DNA of 64,000 bases from contig NZ_JACJON010000060.1 in NCBI RefSeq assembly GCF_014695585.1, positions 1-64,000 on the forward strand, written 5' to 3'. Numbering within the stretch: position 1 is the first letter of the stretch; each line of letters starts with the position of its first letter. Shown here one piece after another: positions 44,735 to 53,158 of this stretch. The position numbers and the translations under genes are program-made. The notes under the pieces are model-generated. The model had not been told where the DNA came from. It made no database searches and saw only the letters and a program-made list of their open reading frames with translations. Source of the stretch: Microcoleus sp. FACHB-831 (GTDB taxonomy: Bacteria > Cyanobacteriota > Cyanobacteriia > Cyanobacteriales > FACHB-T130).

Positions 44735-45313
44735 ATGGAAAGGAAGGAAATTACCGCTGAGGAATTTTTCAGGCTTTACGCCGCTGGAGAAAAGAACTTC
44801 GGAATATTTGCCCAACTCCAAGGGGCTAACCTCAGAGGGCTTGACCTTGAAGGAGCCATTCTCTGTAATGCCAACCTCAAAGGGGCTGACCTCAGAGAAG
44901 CTAACCTGAGAGGAGCTATTCTCTATGATGCTGTTCTGAGAAGTGCCGACTTGAGAAGTGCCAACTTGGAAGCTGCTCAATTGAATTATGTTGAGATGAT
45001 CGAGGCTAACCTTACTAATGCCAACCTCAGCGGTGCTCAGTTGGATTCCTCTAACTTGGAAAGGGTTAACTTCAGTGGTGCCAACCTCTACAGAGTTGAC
45101 CTCTACGCCGCAAACCTTACGGGTGCTATCCTCAGGAATGCTAACCTTGTAGGGGCTGATTTGGACAGTGCCGTCTTCGATGGGACTGACATGACGCACG
45201 CTAATTTGACTGGTGCCATCAATGTTGATATTTATGTTGATATTGATAATGTTATTCTCCAGAACACCATTATGCCCGACGGCAGTATTGTCAGTAGTCC
45301 TAGTAGAGATTAA
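44735..45313 (+). CDS. Pentapeptide-repeat protein
   Basis: 192 residues. After 30 residues with a conserved start [19 protein letters not shown], the rest to about 165 is A(D/N)LxX repeats: [20 protein letters not shown], then about 25 more pentads. These fold as a right-handed quadrilateral beta-helix. Functions vary (gyrase protection, scaffold); none can be read from sequence. The reverse strand has a shadow frame (44690-45394) that mirrors the repeat and should be ignored. Confidence 0.9.
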   Translation: MERKEITAEEFFRLYAAGEKNFGIFAQLQGANLRGLDLEGAILCNANLKGADLREANLRGAILYDAVLRSADLRSANLEAAQLNYVEMIEANLTNANLSGAQLDSSNLERVNFSGANLYRVDLYAANLTGAILRNANLVGADLDSAVFDGTDMTHANLTGAINVDIYVDIDNVILQNTIMPDGSIVSSPSRD

Positions 45314-45720
45314 GGAGGAATCAATATTATCGAGAGCAAATATGCTAGAACTTTCTACCTCTGCGATCTCTTCACTCATGAGAGGTGAAGACAATCCAAG
45401 ATTAGGAGTGAAGCGATCGCGGATTACACCACTCCAAAATAGTTCTGTGTTGTTTTCGATTCTCTCTTGGGGTTAATGTTCTAGACAAGTAGCCTCCGAG
45501 ATGCAAGTTGCTTCTTAGCAGGAGAATTAATCGCGCGATCGCTTGAATTTTAACTTAGGTGCGATAAATCAATACCTCTTCAAGCTAATAGCCTGGGGGT
45601 TAAATTTTCCCTCTGCCTAATAGGTAAGCGGTCAATTTACTGCCTAAAAAATGCGAGTAATAACACAAAATTGCAGTTTAAAGTCAATCAAAAATAAAAA
45701 ATAAAAAATAAAAAATCGAT
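45314..45720. other. Intergenic region with A-rich tandem repeat before the P450 gene
   Basis: No gene supported. Near the end, 45690-45716 is a tandem of AAAAAAT (AAAAATAAAAAATAAAAAAT), just upstream of the P450 start codon at 45721. Such A/T tracts can bend DNA or vary in length and so modulate expression; this is speculation. Confidence 0.6.
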
Positions 45721-47097
45721 ATGACTGTCATTGCAGAAAATAAGACAAAACCTGCCGCTAAAATGCCTGATGGGCCTAAGACTCCCAAATGGCTAGCAAC
45801 AATCAGAGCCATTCTAGCTCCCCTCACTTATATAGAAAAAGCTGCTAAAGACTACGGGGATATCTATACAGCTCAGTTTGCTGGCTTTCCTCGTCAAGTA
45901 GTCGTAAGCAACCCGCAAGCAATTCAAGAAATTTTTACGGCAGATCCAAACCTATTTGACTCTGGGGTAGCAAACAAAATTTTGCAACCCATAACAGGAG
46001 ATTATTCGCTGTTATTGCACGACGGCGATTATCACCAGCGTCAGCGGCGGCTGCTTATACCCCCTTTTCATGGGGAACGCATGCGAGCCTATGGCGACAT
46101 CATTTGTCAAATTACAGAAGAGGTGATGAGCCAGCTAACAATTGGCAAGACTTTTGTAGCTCGCTCTTATATGCAAGAAATCTCGCTGCGAGTAATCTTA
46201 CGCGCCGTTTTTGGTCTTGATGAAAATTCGCGGTTCCAGCAGTTAAGGGAAACTCTTAGTTCTATGCTGGATACTTTTAATTCTCCTTGGAGTTCTAGCT
46301 TGCTATTTCTCAAGTTCCTTCAACAAGATTTAGGCCCTTGGAGTCCTTGGGGACGTTTTCTCCGTCAAAAGCAGCAAATTGATGAACTTCTATATGCCGA
46401 AATTCGCGAAAGACGGGCTGCTAATGATTTATCACGCGAAGACATCCTTAGTTTAATGTTGTCGGCTCGCGATGAACATGGCGAACCCATGACGGATGCA
46501 GAATTGCGCGATGAGTTGATGACGTTGCTGTTTGCGGGACATGAAACTACAGCTACAGCTTTGGCATGGGCGTTGTACTGGATTCACTATTTGCCAGAAG
46601 TACGAGAAAAACTGCTTGCAGAATTAGATTCTCTGGGCGATAATCCAGATCCAGATAAAGTTTTCCGGCTTCCCTATCTGAGTGCTGTATGCTCGGAAAC
46701 TCTGCGAATTTACCCCGTTACTTTGTTTACTTTCCCCCGGATTGTTAAATCGCAGTTCCAATTAATGGGCTACGAATTTCCCGCAGGAACGATGCTATCT
46801 CCCTGTGTTTATTTGACCCACCATCGCGAGGATATTTACCCAGAGCCAAAACGTTTCAAGCCAGAGCGCTTTTTAGAACGTCAATTTTCACCTTATGAGT
46901 TTATATCATTTGGTGGCGGCAATCGTCGCTGTATTGGCATGGCGTTTGCGTTGTTTGAAATGAAGTTAGTATTGGCAAAAATTCTGCGATCGCAGCAACT
47001 GGTTCTAATTGATAATCGTCCCCTTAAGGCTGTACGTCGTGGCATAACTACGACACCCGATGGCGGCGTGCGGATGGTTGTAACTGGTTCGCGCTAG
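45721..47097 (+). CDS. Cytochrome P450, CYP110-like
   Basis: 458 residues. I-helix LLFAGHETTATALAWALYWI (AGxETT), K-helix SETLRIYP (ExxR), and heme-binding FGGGNRRCIGMAFALFEMKL with the axial Cys. CYP110 is the dominant P450 family of filamentous cyanobacteria, acting on fatty acids, alkanes or terpenes. It has no redox partner gene beside it; ferredoxin would serve. The start MTVIAENKTKPAAKMPDGP gives a normal length without a membrane anchor, so it is soluble. Confidence 0.93.
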   Translation: MTVIAENKTKPAAKMPDGPKTPKWLATIRAILAPLTYIEKAAKDYGDIYTAQFAGFPRQVVVSNPQAIQEIFTADPNLFDSGVANKILQPITGDYSLLLHDGDYHQRQRRLLIPPFHGERMRAYGDIICQITEEVMSQLTIGKTFVARSYMQEISLRVILRAVFGLDENSRFQQLRETLSSMLDTFNSPWSSSLLFLKFLQQDLGPWSPWGRFLRQKQQIDELLYAEIRERRAANDLSREDILSLMLSARDEHGEPMTDAELRDELMTLLFAGHETTATALAWALYWIHYLPEVREKLLAELDSLGDNPDPDKVFRLPYLSAVCSETLRIYPVTLFTFPRIVKSQFQLMGYEFPAGTMLSPCVYLTHHREDIYPEPKRFKPERFLERQFSPYEFISFGGGNRRCIGMAFALFEMKLVLAKILRSQQLVLIDNRPLKAVRRGITTTPDGGVRMVVTGSR

Positions 47098-47102
47098 TTA
47101 TT

Positions 47103-47139
47103 ATTCGTGGTTCATTCCTATTAGCAATGAACCACGAAT
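47103..47139. terminator. Hairpin between convergent P450 and rtcB genes
   Basis: ATTCGTGGTTCATT (47103-47116) pairs with AATGAACCACGAAT (47126-47139): a 14-bp stem with a 9-base loop. No long T-run, but it lies between two converging stops, as a bidirectional terminator would. A related GGTTCATTG / CAATGAACC pair lies at 54824-54867. Confidence 0.6.
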
Positions 47140-47158
47140 AAATAACAAGAACGATAGC

Positions 47159-48628
47159 CTATGCTTTGAATGTCAAAACTGGCTTTAACCGCGCTACGAC
47201 ACCGACCATTTCAGCCTCTACCTGTGCGTCAATTACAGGCTGGATTGGTTTATAAGCGGCTGGCGCTTCTTCGATCCTGCGTTCTTCGCGCAGGGTTATG
47301 CAGTCTACGCCAGTTAAACCCAAGGCGTCTTGATTTTTATCTGCACCCTGGCGACTCAACTCGAAACGAGAACGCACTCTCCCCGCACCGTGAGATGCTG
47401 AGTTGAGAAATTCCTGATTCCCTTTACCAATCAGCAAATAAGACGTAGCGCCCATAGAACCGGGGATAATTACAGGTTGTCCAACATGTGCGGGACAAGC
47501 GCCTTTTCTAATTACCCACCCCGAACCTTCCGCCAAGGTGATATTATGGGGCAAGTCGAAAATCAAGGGTGCTTCTAAATCTCCATAAACTTGCCGCAGG
47601 CGCAGGCGCAAGAGTTCCGCTAACAGCAGCCGATTCACAAAGGCGTAATTTGCCGCAGTGGCTTCGGCTTGCAGGTAGCTGATAACGAATTCTGGCGTTG
47701 CTTGTAATGAGAGAGGGAAAAGTCGATCTTCTGGGTGTTTGAGATGTTTAGGCCATGCGGCTTGAGCGCGATCGCGCCACATCCCTCCTATATATTTACC
47801 TACGTTCCGCGAACCTGAGTGAACCATGAAGGCGATTTGTCCTTCTCGCACGCCCCAAGCGTAGGCGATCGCTTTGTCTTCTATCTTCTCAACTACCTGA
47901 ATTTCAACAAAATGGTTGCCTCCACCTATGGTAGCCAGTCCACCGTCCCGCACGAGTCCGTCTGAGGGAACGAGTTCAGAAGGTGCCCACTTTATGTCAC
48001 CGTTCATGGAACCGTTTAAATAGACGCGATCCCACTCAGCGGCTAACTGATCTAAGTCAGACTTAACTACGCTACCAGTTGGTGCGTCGAGGATAGCATC
48101 CAGCCAACCTGGAATTCCATCCTGAAACATGGCGCGGGCAGTTTTGGCTGTCATGGTTACGTCGCGAGTACCGAAAAAGTAATCGCCTTTCATCAACTCT
48201 ACGAAGCGCGATCGCTTTGCCATAAACTGCTCTAGCGACAAATCTACAACGTGCGATCGCATCCCGCAGTTGATATCGGAACCGACAGCAGCGGGGATAA
48301 GCATCCCTGCGGTTTCCACAATTGAACCGATTGCAACCCCAGCATCCCCAGGATGAAAATCGGGAGTAGCGCAGCACTTGCATACATGACCGCCGCTAGG
48401 ATGGCGAATCTGGGCTAAATTTGCCAGTTGCTTAAACGCCTTGGCTTCTACAGGGAAATTCTCTGGTAGCAAGACTTCTGCTGTTGTAGCACGGTCTTGT
48501 AGAGACGCCGATTTATCGCGTCTCCCAGAATTGAGATGGATAGAGTAAGTTTGATTGTCGTATGTTACATCAAGACCCTCACGAGCCAACGCCCGGAGAA
48601 GCCGAGAAAGATTCTTTGGCTGCTGCAT
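47159..48628 (-). CDS. rtcB: RtcB-family RNA ligase
   Basis: 489 residues. Mn/GTP-dependent ligase signatures: VGSDINCGMRSH (metal-binding Asp/Cys), GGGNHFVEIQ (metal-binding His), MVHSGSRNVG and the GMP-accepting His in NSASHGAGR. RtcB joins 2',3'-cyclic phosphate and 5'-OH ends in tRNA or RNA repair. Residues 36-43 (RRDKSASL) are encoded by a 24-bp dispersed repeat that is also found at 23898-23921 outside any gene, so this stretch is a recent in-frame insert in a variable part of the N-terminus. No RtcA or archease gene is adjacent. Confidence 0.93.
   Translation of the reverse strand: MQQPKNLSRLLRALAREGLDVTYDNQTYSIHLNSGRRDKSASLQDRATTAEVLLPENFPVEAKAFKQLANLAQIRHPSGGHVCKCCATPDFHPGDAGVAIGSIVETAGMLIPAAVGSDINCGMRSHVVDLSLEQFMAKRSRFVELMKGDYFFGTRDVTMTAKTARAMFQDGIPGWLDAILDAPTGSVVKSDLDQLAAEWDRVYLNGSMNGDIKWAPSELVPSDGLVRDGGLATIGGGNHFVEIQVVEKIEDKAIAYAWGVREGQIAFMVHSGSRNVGKYIGGMWRDRAQAAWPKHLKHPEDRLFPLSLQATPEFVISYLQAEATAANYAFVNRLLLAELLRLRLRQVYGDLEAPLIFDLPHNITLAEGSGWVIRKGACPAHVGQPVIIPGSMGATSYLLIGKGNQEFLNSASHGAGRVRSRFELSRQGADKNQDALGLTGVDCITLREERRIEEAPAAYKPIQPVIDAQVEAEMVGVVARLKPVLTFKA
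48500..48523 (-). repeat. 24-bp dispersed repeat inside rtcB, in frame
   Basis: Identical to 23898-23921. It covers exactly eight codons (residues 36-43) without breaking the frame. Confidence 0.8.
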
Positions 48629-48777
48629 AAATATCTATTTGCAGGTCATCGATAGACCTACATGAAGCGATTAGTTAGGAGACTTTGGTTCAGCAGCCGC
48701 AGTCTAGGTTCGAGCCAAGGGACTCGTTAATGTTTTTAAGATAACCGACAACTTTTATAACTTGCAAGAGAATGCGG

Positions 48778-48811
48778 TTCGCGTTCCCAGCCTAAAGCGT
48801 GGGAACGCGAA
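48778..48811. repeat. GTTCCCA hairpin repeat
   Basis: TTCGCGTTCCCA...TGGGAACGCGAA forms a 12-bp stem with a 10-base loop. Related to the hairpins at 19162, 22443 and 53008. It is 20 bp from the stop of the LtrA-like gene and could terminate it. Confidence 0.75.
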
Positions 48812-48831
48812 ACATAAATGTAGTATGGAGG

Positions 48832-50022
48832 TTAGCAGCTTGGTTCGGGCTGAGCGTGATGGGTTGCGATCAGAGCCAGAACGACTTGTACGGCACAGGC
48901 TACAGCCACCAAGCCTATTACCGCAATCGATGATAAAGCACCCCCAGCGATCGCGATAACCATAATAAACGCCGCAGAACCGACGCGATAGGCGGCTAAA
49001 ATCTTACGCCGTCTTGTTGTCCCCAGAGTGCAGGTGATCAGGTGAATAGCTGCCAAGGAAATCAAACAAATCGCTACAGCGCTGCAAATCAGCCATCGCT
49101 GGGTAGCAGGTAATGCTATTCCCGTTTTGCTAGAGATGATGATATGTTCGACACCAACACCAGCAGCAGCAATACCAATAGCGAGTGGTAGATGGGAATA
49201 GAGCCACGTTAGACCGATGCCCATACGACCAACTCCCATAGCCCGTAGGGGAGAGCCATCCACGCTGTCGAAGTAGATCCACCACAGGCTAAAAGCGACG
49301 ATCATACCCAGGACAGCGACAATGGCAGATGAGGCACCCCATTCCAACTTGGCGACTCCTCTGACTACAGCGATTACCGCCTCGCCCAAGACGATGATGG
49401 TAAATAATCCCAAACGCTCTGGAATGTGGGAAAAGGAGGGGGGTATTTGGGCAACTAATTTGCCTGCTGTTAGGGGCGTACCGAAGTCGATGATGAACGC
49501 CAACAACCAAACGGCAAAACGCCAAGGAAGTGGTAGGAAGGCTGACACCAACCAGATGGCGGCGGCGATGCTAAAACCTGTGGCGTACCAAGTTGTTAAT
49601 CCCCGCGCTGCTGGTATATGGTAGCCAGCAACGAGATATTGAACGATCAAAATAGCCCTGACGGTGACGTAGGAGAGGGCGAAGCCAACGGAACTTTCTC
49701 CTAATCCGTGATGCACGTTGACTGCAAGGACTGCGATCGCTATCATTTGCAGCAGCGTCAGCAGTCGGTGTCCTAAGTCGTCGGTGTCGAAGCGAGTGGC
49801 GTAAAAAGTTGCCCCAACCCAAGACCACCAAATCGGCACGAACAGCAGCACGTAGCCGAAGAAGCCAGCGAGGGAGACATGCTCGTTAAGGTAATGAGAT
49901 ACTTCAGCGATCGCCGCCACAAAGATCAAGTCGTAGAATAGTTCCAGCCAAGTAGCGCGTCTTTCTTCTTCATTTTCTTCAGCGGTACGCAGGCGGGGGG
50001 GTTGCCACAAACTTTTTGCCAT
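48832..50022 (-). CDS. LtrA-like (low temperature requirement A) membrane protein
   Basis: 396 residues with about 10 hydrophobic segments. The family start is clear: ATWLELFYDLIFVAAIAEVS, then WWSWVGATFYATRFDTDD. Later blocks include LGEAVIAVVRGV and WWIYFDSVDG. LtrA was named from a Listeria mutant; the transported compound is unknown. It ends close to a hairpin repeat. The next gene upstream on the same strand (a cyclase) is separated by 68 bp. Confidence 0.9.
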   Translation of the reverse strand: MAKSLWQPPRLRTAEENEEERRATWLELFYDLIFVAAIAEVSHYLNEHVSLAGFFGYVLLFVPIWWSWVGATFYATRFDTDDLGHRLLTLLQMIAIAVLAVNVHHGLGESSVGFALSYVTVRAILIVQYLVAGYHIPAARGLTTWYATGFSIAAAIWLVSAFLPLPWRFAVWLLAFIIDFGTPLTAGKLVAQIPPSFSHIPERLGLFTIIVLGEAVIAVVRGVAKLEWGASSAIVAVLGMIVAFSLWWIYFDSVDGSPLRAMGVGRMGIGLTWLYSHLPLAIGIAAAGVGVEHIIISSKTGIALPATQRWLICSAVAICLISLAAIHLITCTLGTTRRRKILAAYRVGSAAFIMVIAIAGGALSSIAVIGLVAVACAVQVVLALIATHHAQPEPSC

Positions 50023-50090
50023 CTCAGGAACTCCTGAAATTGAATTATTTGTAGTGTAGGCGATTTATTTATTGCTTCAAAAAGTCGATT

Positions 50091-50810
50091 TCACGGAACT
50101 AGGGCGATCGCGGCGGCGGGAGAACCAGAACCACCCCGCAGGCGGAGGATACCGATGATTAATGTAGTGCCTATCGGCGGTAAGCGATCTAAGTTGGTGA
50201 GGTTTTCGAGGACGATGCCATTTTGTTGCAATACCAGGCGGTTGGTAGCAAAGGTACAATCTATGCCGGAGTCTACGCCGTGAGTATCGATTCCAACTCC
50301 TGCAATGTGGCGATCGCGCAACAAAAATTGAGTGGCGGATTCGCCAAACCCAGGGAAATGTAAGTTACCGTCAGCATCCGGGTTGAGAAATGCATTTTCG
50401 TTTTGCCATTTTTCTTGCCATCCCGTGTAAAGCAGCACTATGCAGCCAGAAGGAATCTGGCCGTGTTGGTGTTCCCAAGCGAAAATATCTGAAATAGCGA
50501 GTGCATAATCGGCATTCTTTGCACATTGCTCCCGAACATCCATCACTATTGCAGGTACAACAAGCGACTCGGCAGAATATTGGTCAATCCCTACACCAGA
50601 AGCATAAAAGCTGTTAGGCGCGTTCATGTGCGTGGCGCTGTGTTCGCCTAACGAGAAACGCCGCATATAGTAGCCATCTTTATCTAACTCTGCGACAGTC
50701 TCAAATTCTACAGGCGGATCTCCCGGCCATTGTGGGATATTGGGGTCAATTACATGGCTTAGGTGAACGACCCGCGAGTAGGTAATGGTTTTCTGGGATG
50801 GTATGTGCAT
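50091..50810 (-). CDS. Cyclase-family (kynurenine formamidase-like) metal hydrolase
   Basis: 239 residues. The family motif HxGTHxDxPxH reads HSATHMNAPNSF here, so the metal-binding His pair is kept but the Asp is Asn and the final His is Phe. Other blocks: LSHVIDPNIPQWPGDPP, GCIVLLYTGW, GVGIDTHGVDSG. These small hydrolases open cyclic amides/esters or remove N-formyl from kynurenine. The changed metal ligands may alter activity. It precedes the LtrA-like gene on the same strand. Confidence 0.82.
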   Translation of the reverse strand: MHIPSQKTITYSRVVHLSHVIDPNIPQWPGDPPVEFETVAELDKDGYYMRRFSLGEHSATHMNAPNSFYASGVGIDQYSAESLVVPAIVMDVREQCAKNADYALAISDIFAWEHQHGQIPSGCIVLLYTGWQEKWQNENAFLNPDADGNLHFPGFGESATQFLLRDRHIAGVGIDTHGVDSGIDCTFATNRLVLQQNGIVLENLTNLDRLPPIGTTLIIGILRLRGGSGSPAAAIALVP

Positions 50811-50930
50811 TATCTTGGGGTGAGTTTGTTTTTATGGTGCGATCGCGTGGTATCAAAATTTCTAGACATTTATCTAGGCAGTTGCGAGGTGAGGAAGTTA
50901 AGGTTGTAAAGAATTTACCGAAAAATAAAC

Positions 50931-53003
50931 ATGAGTTACAAAATTGAAACTGAAAGTTTTCTTAACGATTTAGATAAAGTCGTCAAAGCGCGTCATCAGG
51001 TTGCAGGTTCTCTCTCCCGCATGGCTGAAACGCTTAAAGAAGCAGAGTCAGAAGGAGAATCTACTTCTGGGGGATTGGGTTTAGATAGAGATATAGAAGA
51101 TATAAACATTGCTAGTAATAATTTTCGCAAAGGTGTATTTAGGCTGCTAGTTTTAGGCGATATGAAACGGGGTAAAAGCACTTTCCTTAATGCCTTAATT
51201 GGCGAAAATTTGTTACCCAGCGATGTTAATCCTTGTACAGCAGTGCTAACTGTTTTACGCTACGGCCCAGAAAAGCAAGTTACTGTTTATTTTAATAATG
51301 GGAAAGATCCGGAAACTTTAGATTTTACAGCTTTTAAGCAGCGTTACACTATAGACCCCGCCGAAGCAAAGAAACTAGAACAAGAGAAGAAGGAAGCATT
51401 TCCAGGCGTTGATTATGCTGTCGTAGAGTATCCCTTAGCACTTCTGGAAAAGGGAATTGAAATAGTGGATAGCCCAGGGTTAAACGATACAGAAGCGCGG
51501 AATGAACTATCTTTAGGATATATCAATAATTGTCATGCAATACTTTTCGTACTTAGGGCATCGCAGCCTTGTACCCTTGGCGAGCGTCGCTATTTAGAAA
51601 ATTATATCAAAGGCCGGGGTTTGTCTGTTTTCTTTCTGATTAATGCTTGGGATCAAATTCGTGAAGGGTTGCTCGATCCGGATGACGAAGAAGAATTGAA
51701 AGAAGCGGAAGATAAAGTGCGTCGAGTATTCAAAGCCAATTTATCTGAATATTGTCAGGTGGATGGGATGGATATTTATGACGAGCGAGTTTTTGAGGTT
51801 TCGGCAATTAAAGCGCTGCGGCGGCGACTGAAAAACCCCAGTGCTACTTTAGAAGGAACTGGGTTTAGAGAATTCATGGGGGCATTGAATACATTTTTAA
51901 CTCAGGAAAGAGCGATCGCAGAAATGCGACAAGCTAGAACTTTGGCGCGTCAAACTTCGACTCGCGTAACAGAAGCAATTGAACGACGCATCCCCTTGCT
52001 AGAGCAGGATGTTAATGAATTAAAGCGCCGGATTAGTTCAGTTGAACCGGAATTTGTCAAATTAACGAATATCCGCGATCAATTTAAGGAGGAAATTAGG
52101 AACACCCGCGACTATCAAGCTAAAGCGATCGCTGATTACTTCCGCAGCTACGTTCTTAACTTGGGAAACACGTTTGAAACAGATTTCTTGCGCTATCAGC
52201 CTGCATTAAACTTGTTTGATTTCCTAAACGCGGGTAAGCGAGAAGCATTTAATGCGGCGCTCCAACAAGGTTTTGAACAGTATATTAATGATAAACTTTC
52301 CGCGTGGGGACGTGAAGCCGAACAAAAAATAGATGCAGCATTTTCCCAACTATCAAGGAGTGCTGCACAATATGGTGCTTCTTACACTCAGGTGACAGAT
52401 AAAATTACAGAGAAGTTAACAGGGCAAAAGGTACAAACTCCTGCAAGCAACACGCCTGAAGATAACTCACCGGGATGGGCTAAATGGGCGATGGGTCTTG
52501 TTTCATTAACTGGGGGTAACTTTGCTGGCTTTGCAATGGCTGGAGCAGGTTTCGATTGGAAAAACATCCTCCTAAACTATTTCACCGTGATTGGAATTAG
52601 CGGCATTATTGGTACGGTTACTGGTGTTTTTCTCGGGCCAATAGGTATCGCGCTGTTGGGTTTAGGCGTGGGGGTTTTCCAAGCAGATCAAGCGCGACAA
52701 GAACTGGTAAAAGCTGCGAAAAAAGAGCTAATAAAATATCTGCCCCAGGTAGCAAACGAGCAATGGACGCCGATTTATGAAGGCGTGAAAGAGTGTTTTG
52801 ATGCTTACGATCGCGAAGTTAGCCTGCGCGTGAATGATGATATTGAGGCGCGTAAGGCTGAATTAGATAATTTGTTGAAGCAAAAGGAGTCCCATGAAAT
52901 TAATCGCGATACTGAATTAAAGCGATTAAAACAGTTGCAAGGGGATGTTTTATCTGAATGGCAGAGTGTTGAGTCTGTTTATGAGAGTTTGCTTGTGCCT
53001 TAA
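50931..53003 (+). CDS. Bacterial dynamin-like GTPase, first of a pair
   Basis: 690 residues. G1 GDMKRGKST (77-84), G3 DSPGLND, G4 NAWD, then a long helical stalk with coiled-coil segments (340-380 and 630-670) and a hydrophobic paddle/TM region about 515-575 (WAMGLVSLTGGNF; NYFTVIGISGIIGTVTGVFL). This is the dynamin/BDLP architecture, which remodels or fuses membranes. Such genes often come in pairs whose products form hetero-oligomers. The partner is the next gene, 155 bp downstream across a hairpin repeat. Roles in bacteria include membrane repair and phage tolerance; which applies here is unknown. Confidence 0.9.
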   Translation: MSYKIETESFLNDLDKVVKARHQVAGSLSRMAETLKEAESEGESTSGGLGLDRDIEDINIASNNFRKGVFRLLVLGDMKRGKSTFLNALIGENLLPSDVNPCTAVLTVLRYGPEKQVTVYFNNGKDPETLDFTAFKQRYTIDPAEAKKLEQEKKEAFPGVDYAVVEYPLALLEKGIEIVDSPGLNDTEARNELSLGYINNCHAILFVLRASQPCTLGERRYLENYIKGRGLSVFFLINAWDQIREGLLDPDDEEELKEAEDKVRRVFKANLSEYCQVDGMDIYDERVFEVSAIKALRRRLKNPSATLEGTGFREFMGALNTFLTQERAIAEMRQARTLARQTSTRVTEAIERRIPLLEQDVNELKRRISSVEPEFVKLTNIRDQFKEEIRNTRDYQAKAIADYFRSYVLNLGNTFETDFLRYQPALNLFDFLNAGKREAFNAALQQGFEQYINDKLSAWGREAEQKIDAAFSQLSRSAAQYGASYTQVTDKITEKLTGQKVQTPASNTPEDNSPGWAKWAMGLVSLTGGNFAGFAMAGAGFDWKNILLNYFTVIGISGIIGTVTGVFLGPIGIALLGLGVGVFQADQARQELVKAAKKELIKYLPQVANEQWTPIYEGVKECFDAYDREVSLRVNDDIEARKAELDNLLKQKESHEINRDTELKRLKQLQGDVLSEWQSVESVYESLLVP

Positions 53004-53007
53004 GTAT

Positions 53008-53119
53008 CGTTCCCAGGCTCCAGCCTGGGAATGCCCTGAGCGAGGCTCTGCCTCGTTTAAAAAAGATCGAGGCAGCAGCCCTTTCGTACTGCATTCCCTG
53101 GCAGAGCCAGGGAACGAGA
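53008..53119. repeat. Compound hairpin repeat between the two dynamin-like genes
   Basis: Two hairpins of the 19162 family plus one more: TCCCAGGCT-CC-AGCCTGGGA (53010-53029), GAGGC...GCCTC, and CCCTGGC-AGA-GCCAGGG with GAACGAGAG. About 110 bp in all. Not coding. Confidence 0.75.
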
Positions 53120-53158
53120 GGTCAGAATGTAAAAAAGATAGATGAGTAGGGAAATAGT

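Noticed and set aside
44690-45394. A 234-residue frame opposite the pentapeptide-repeat gene
   Set aside because: Its Val/Ser repeats mirror the pentapeptide repeat on the plus strand.
48690-48720. GGTTCGAGCC suggestive of a tRNA T-arm
   Set aside because: No acceptor stem, anticodon arm or CCA context around it.
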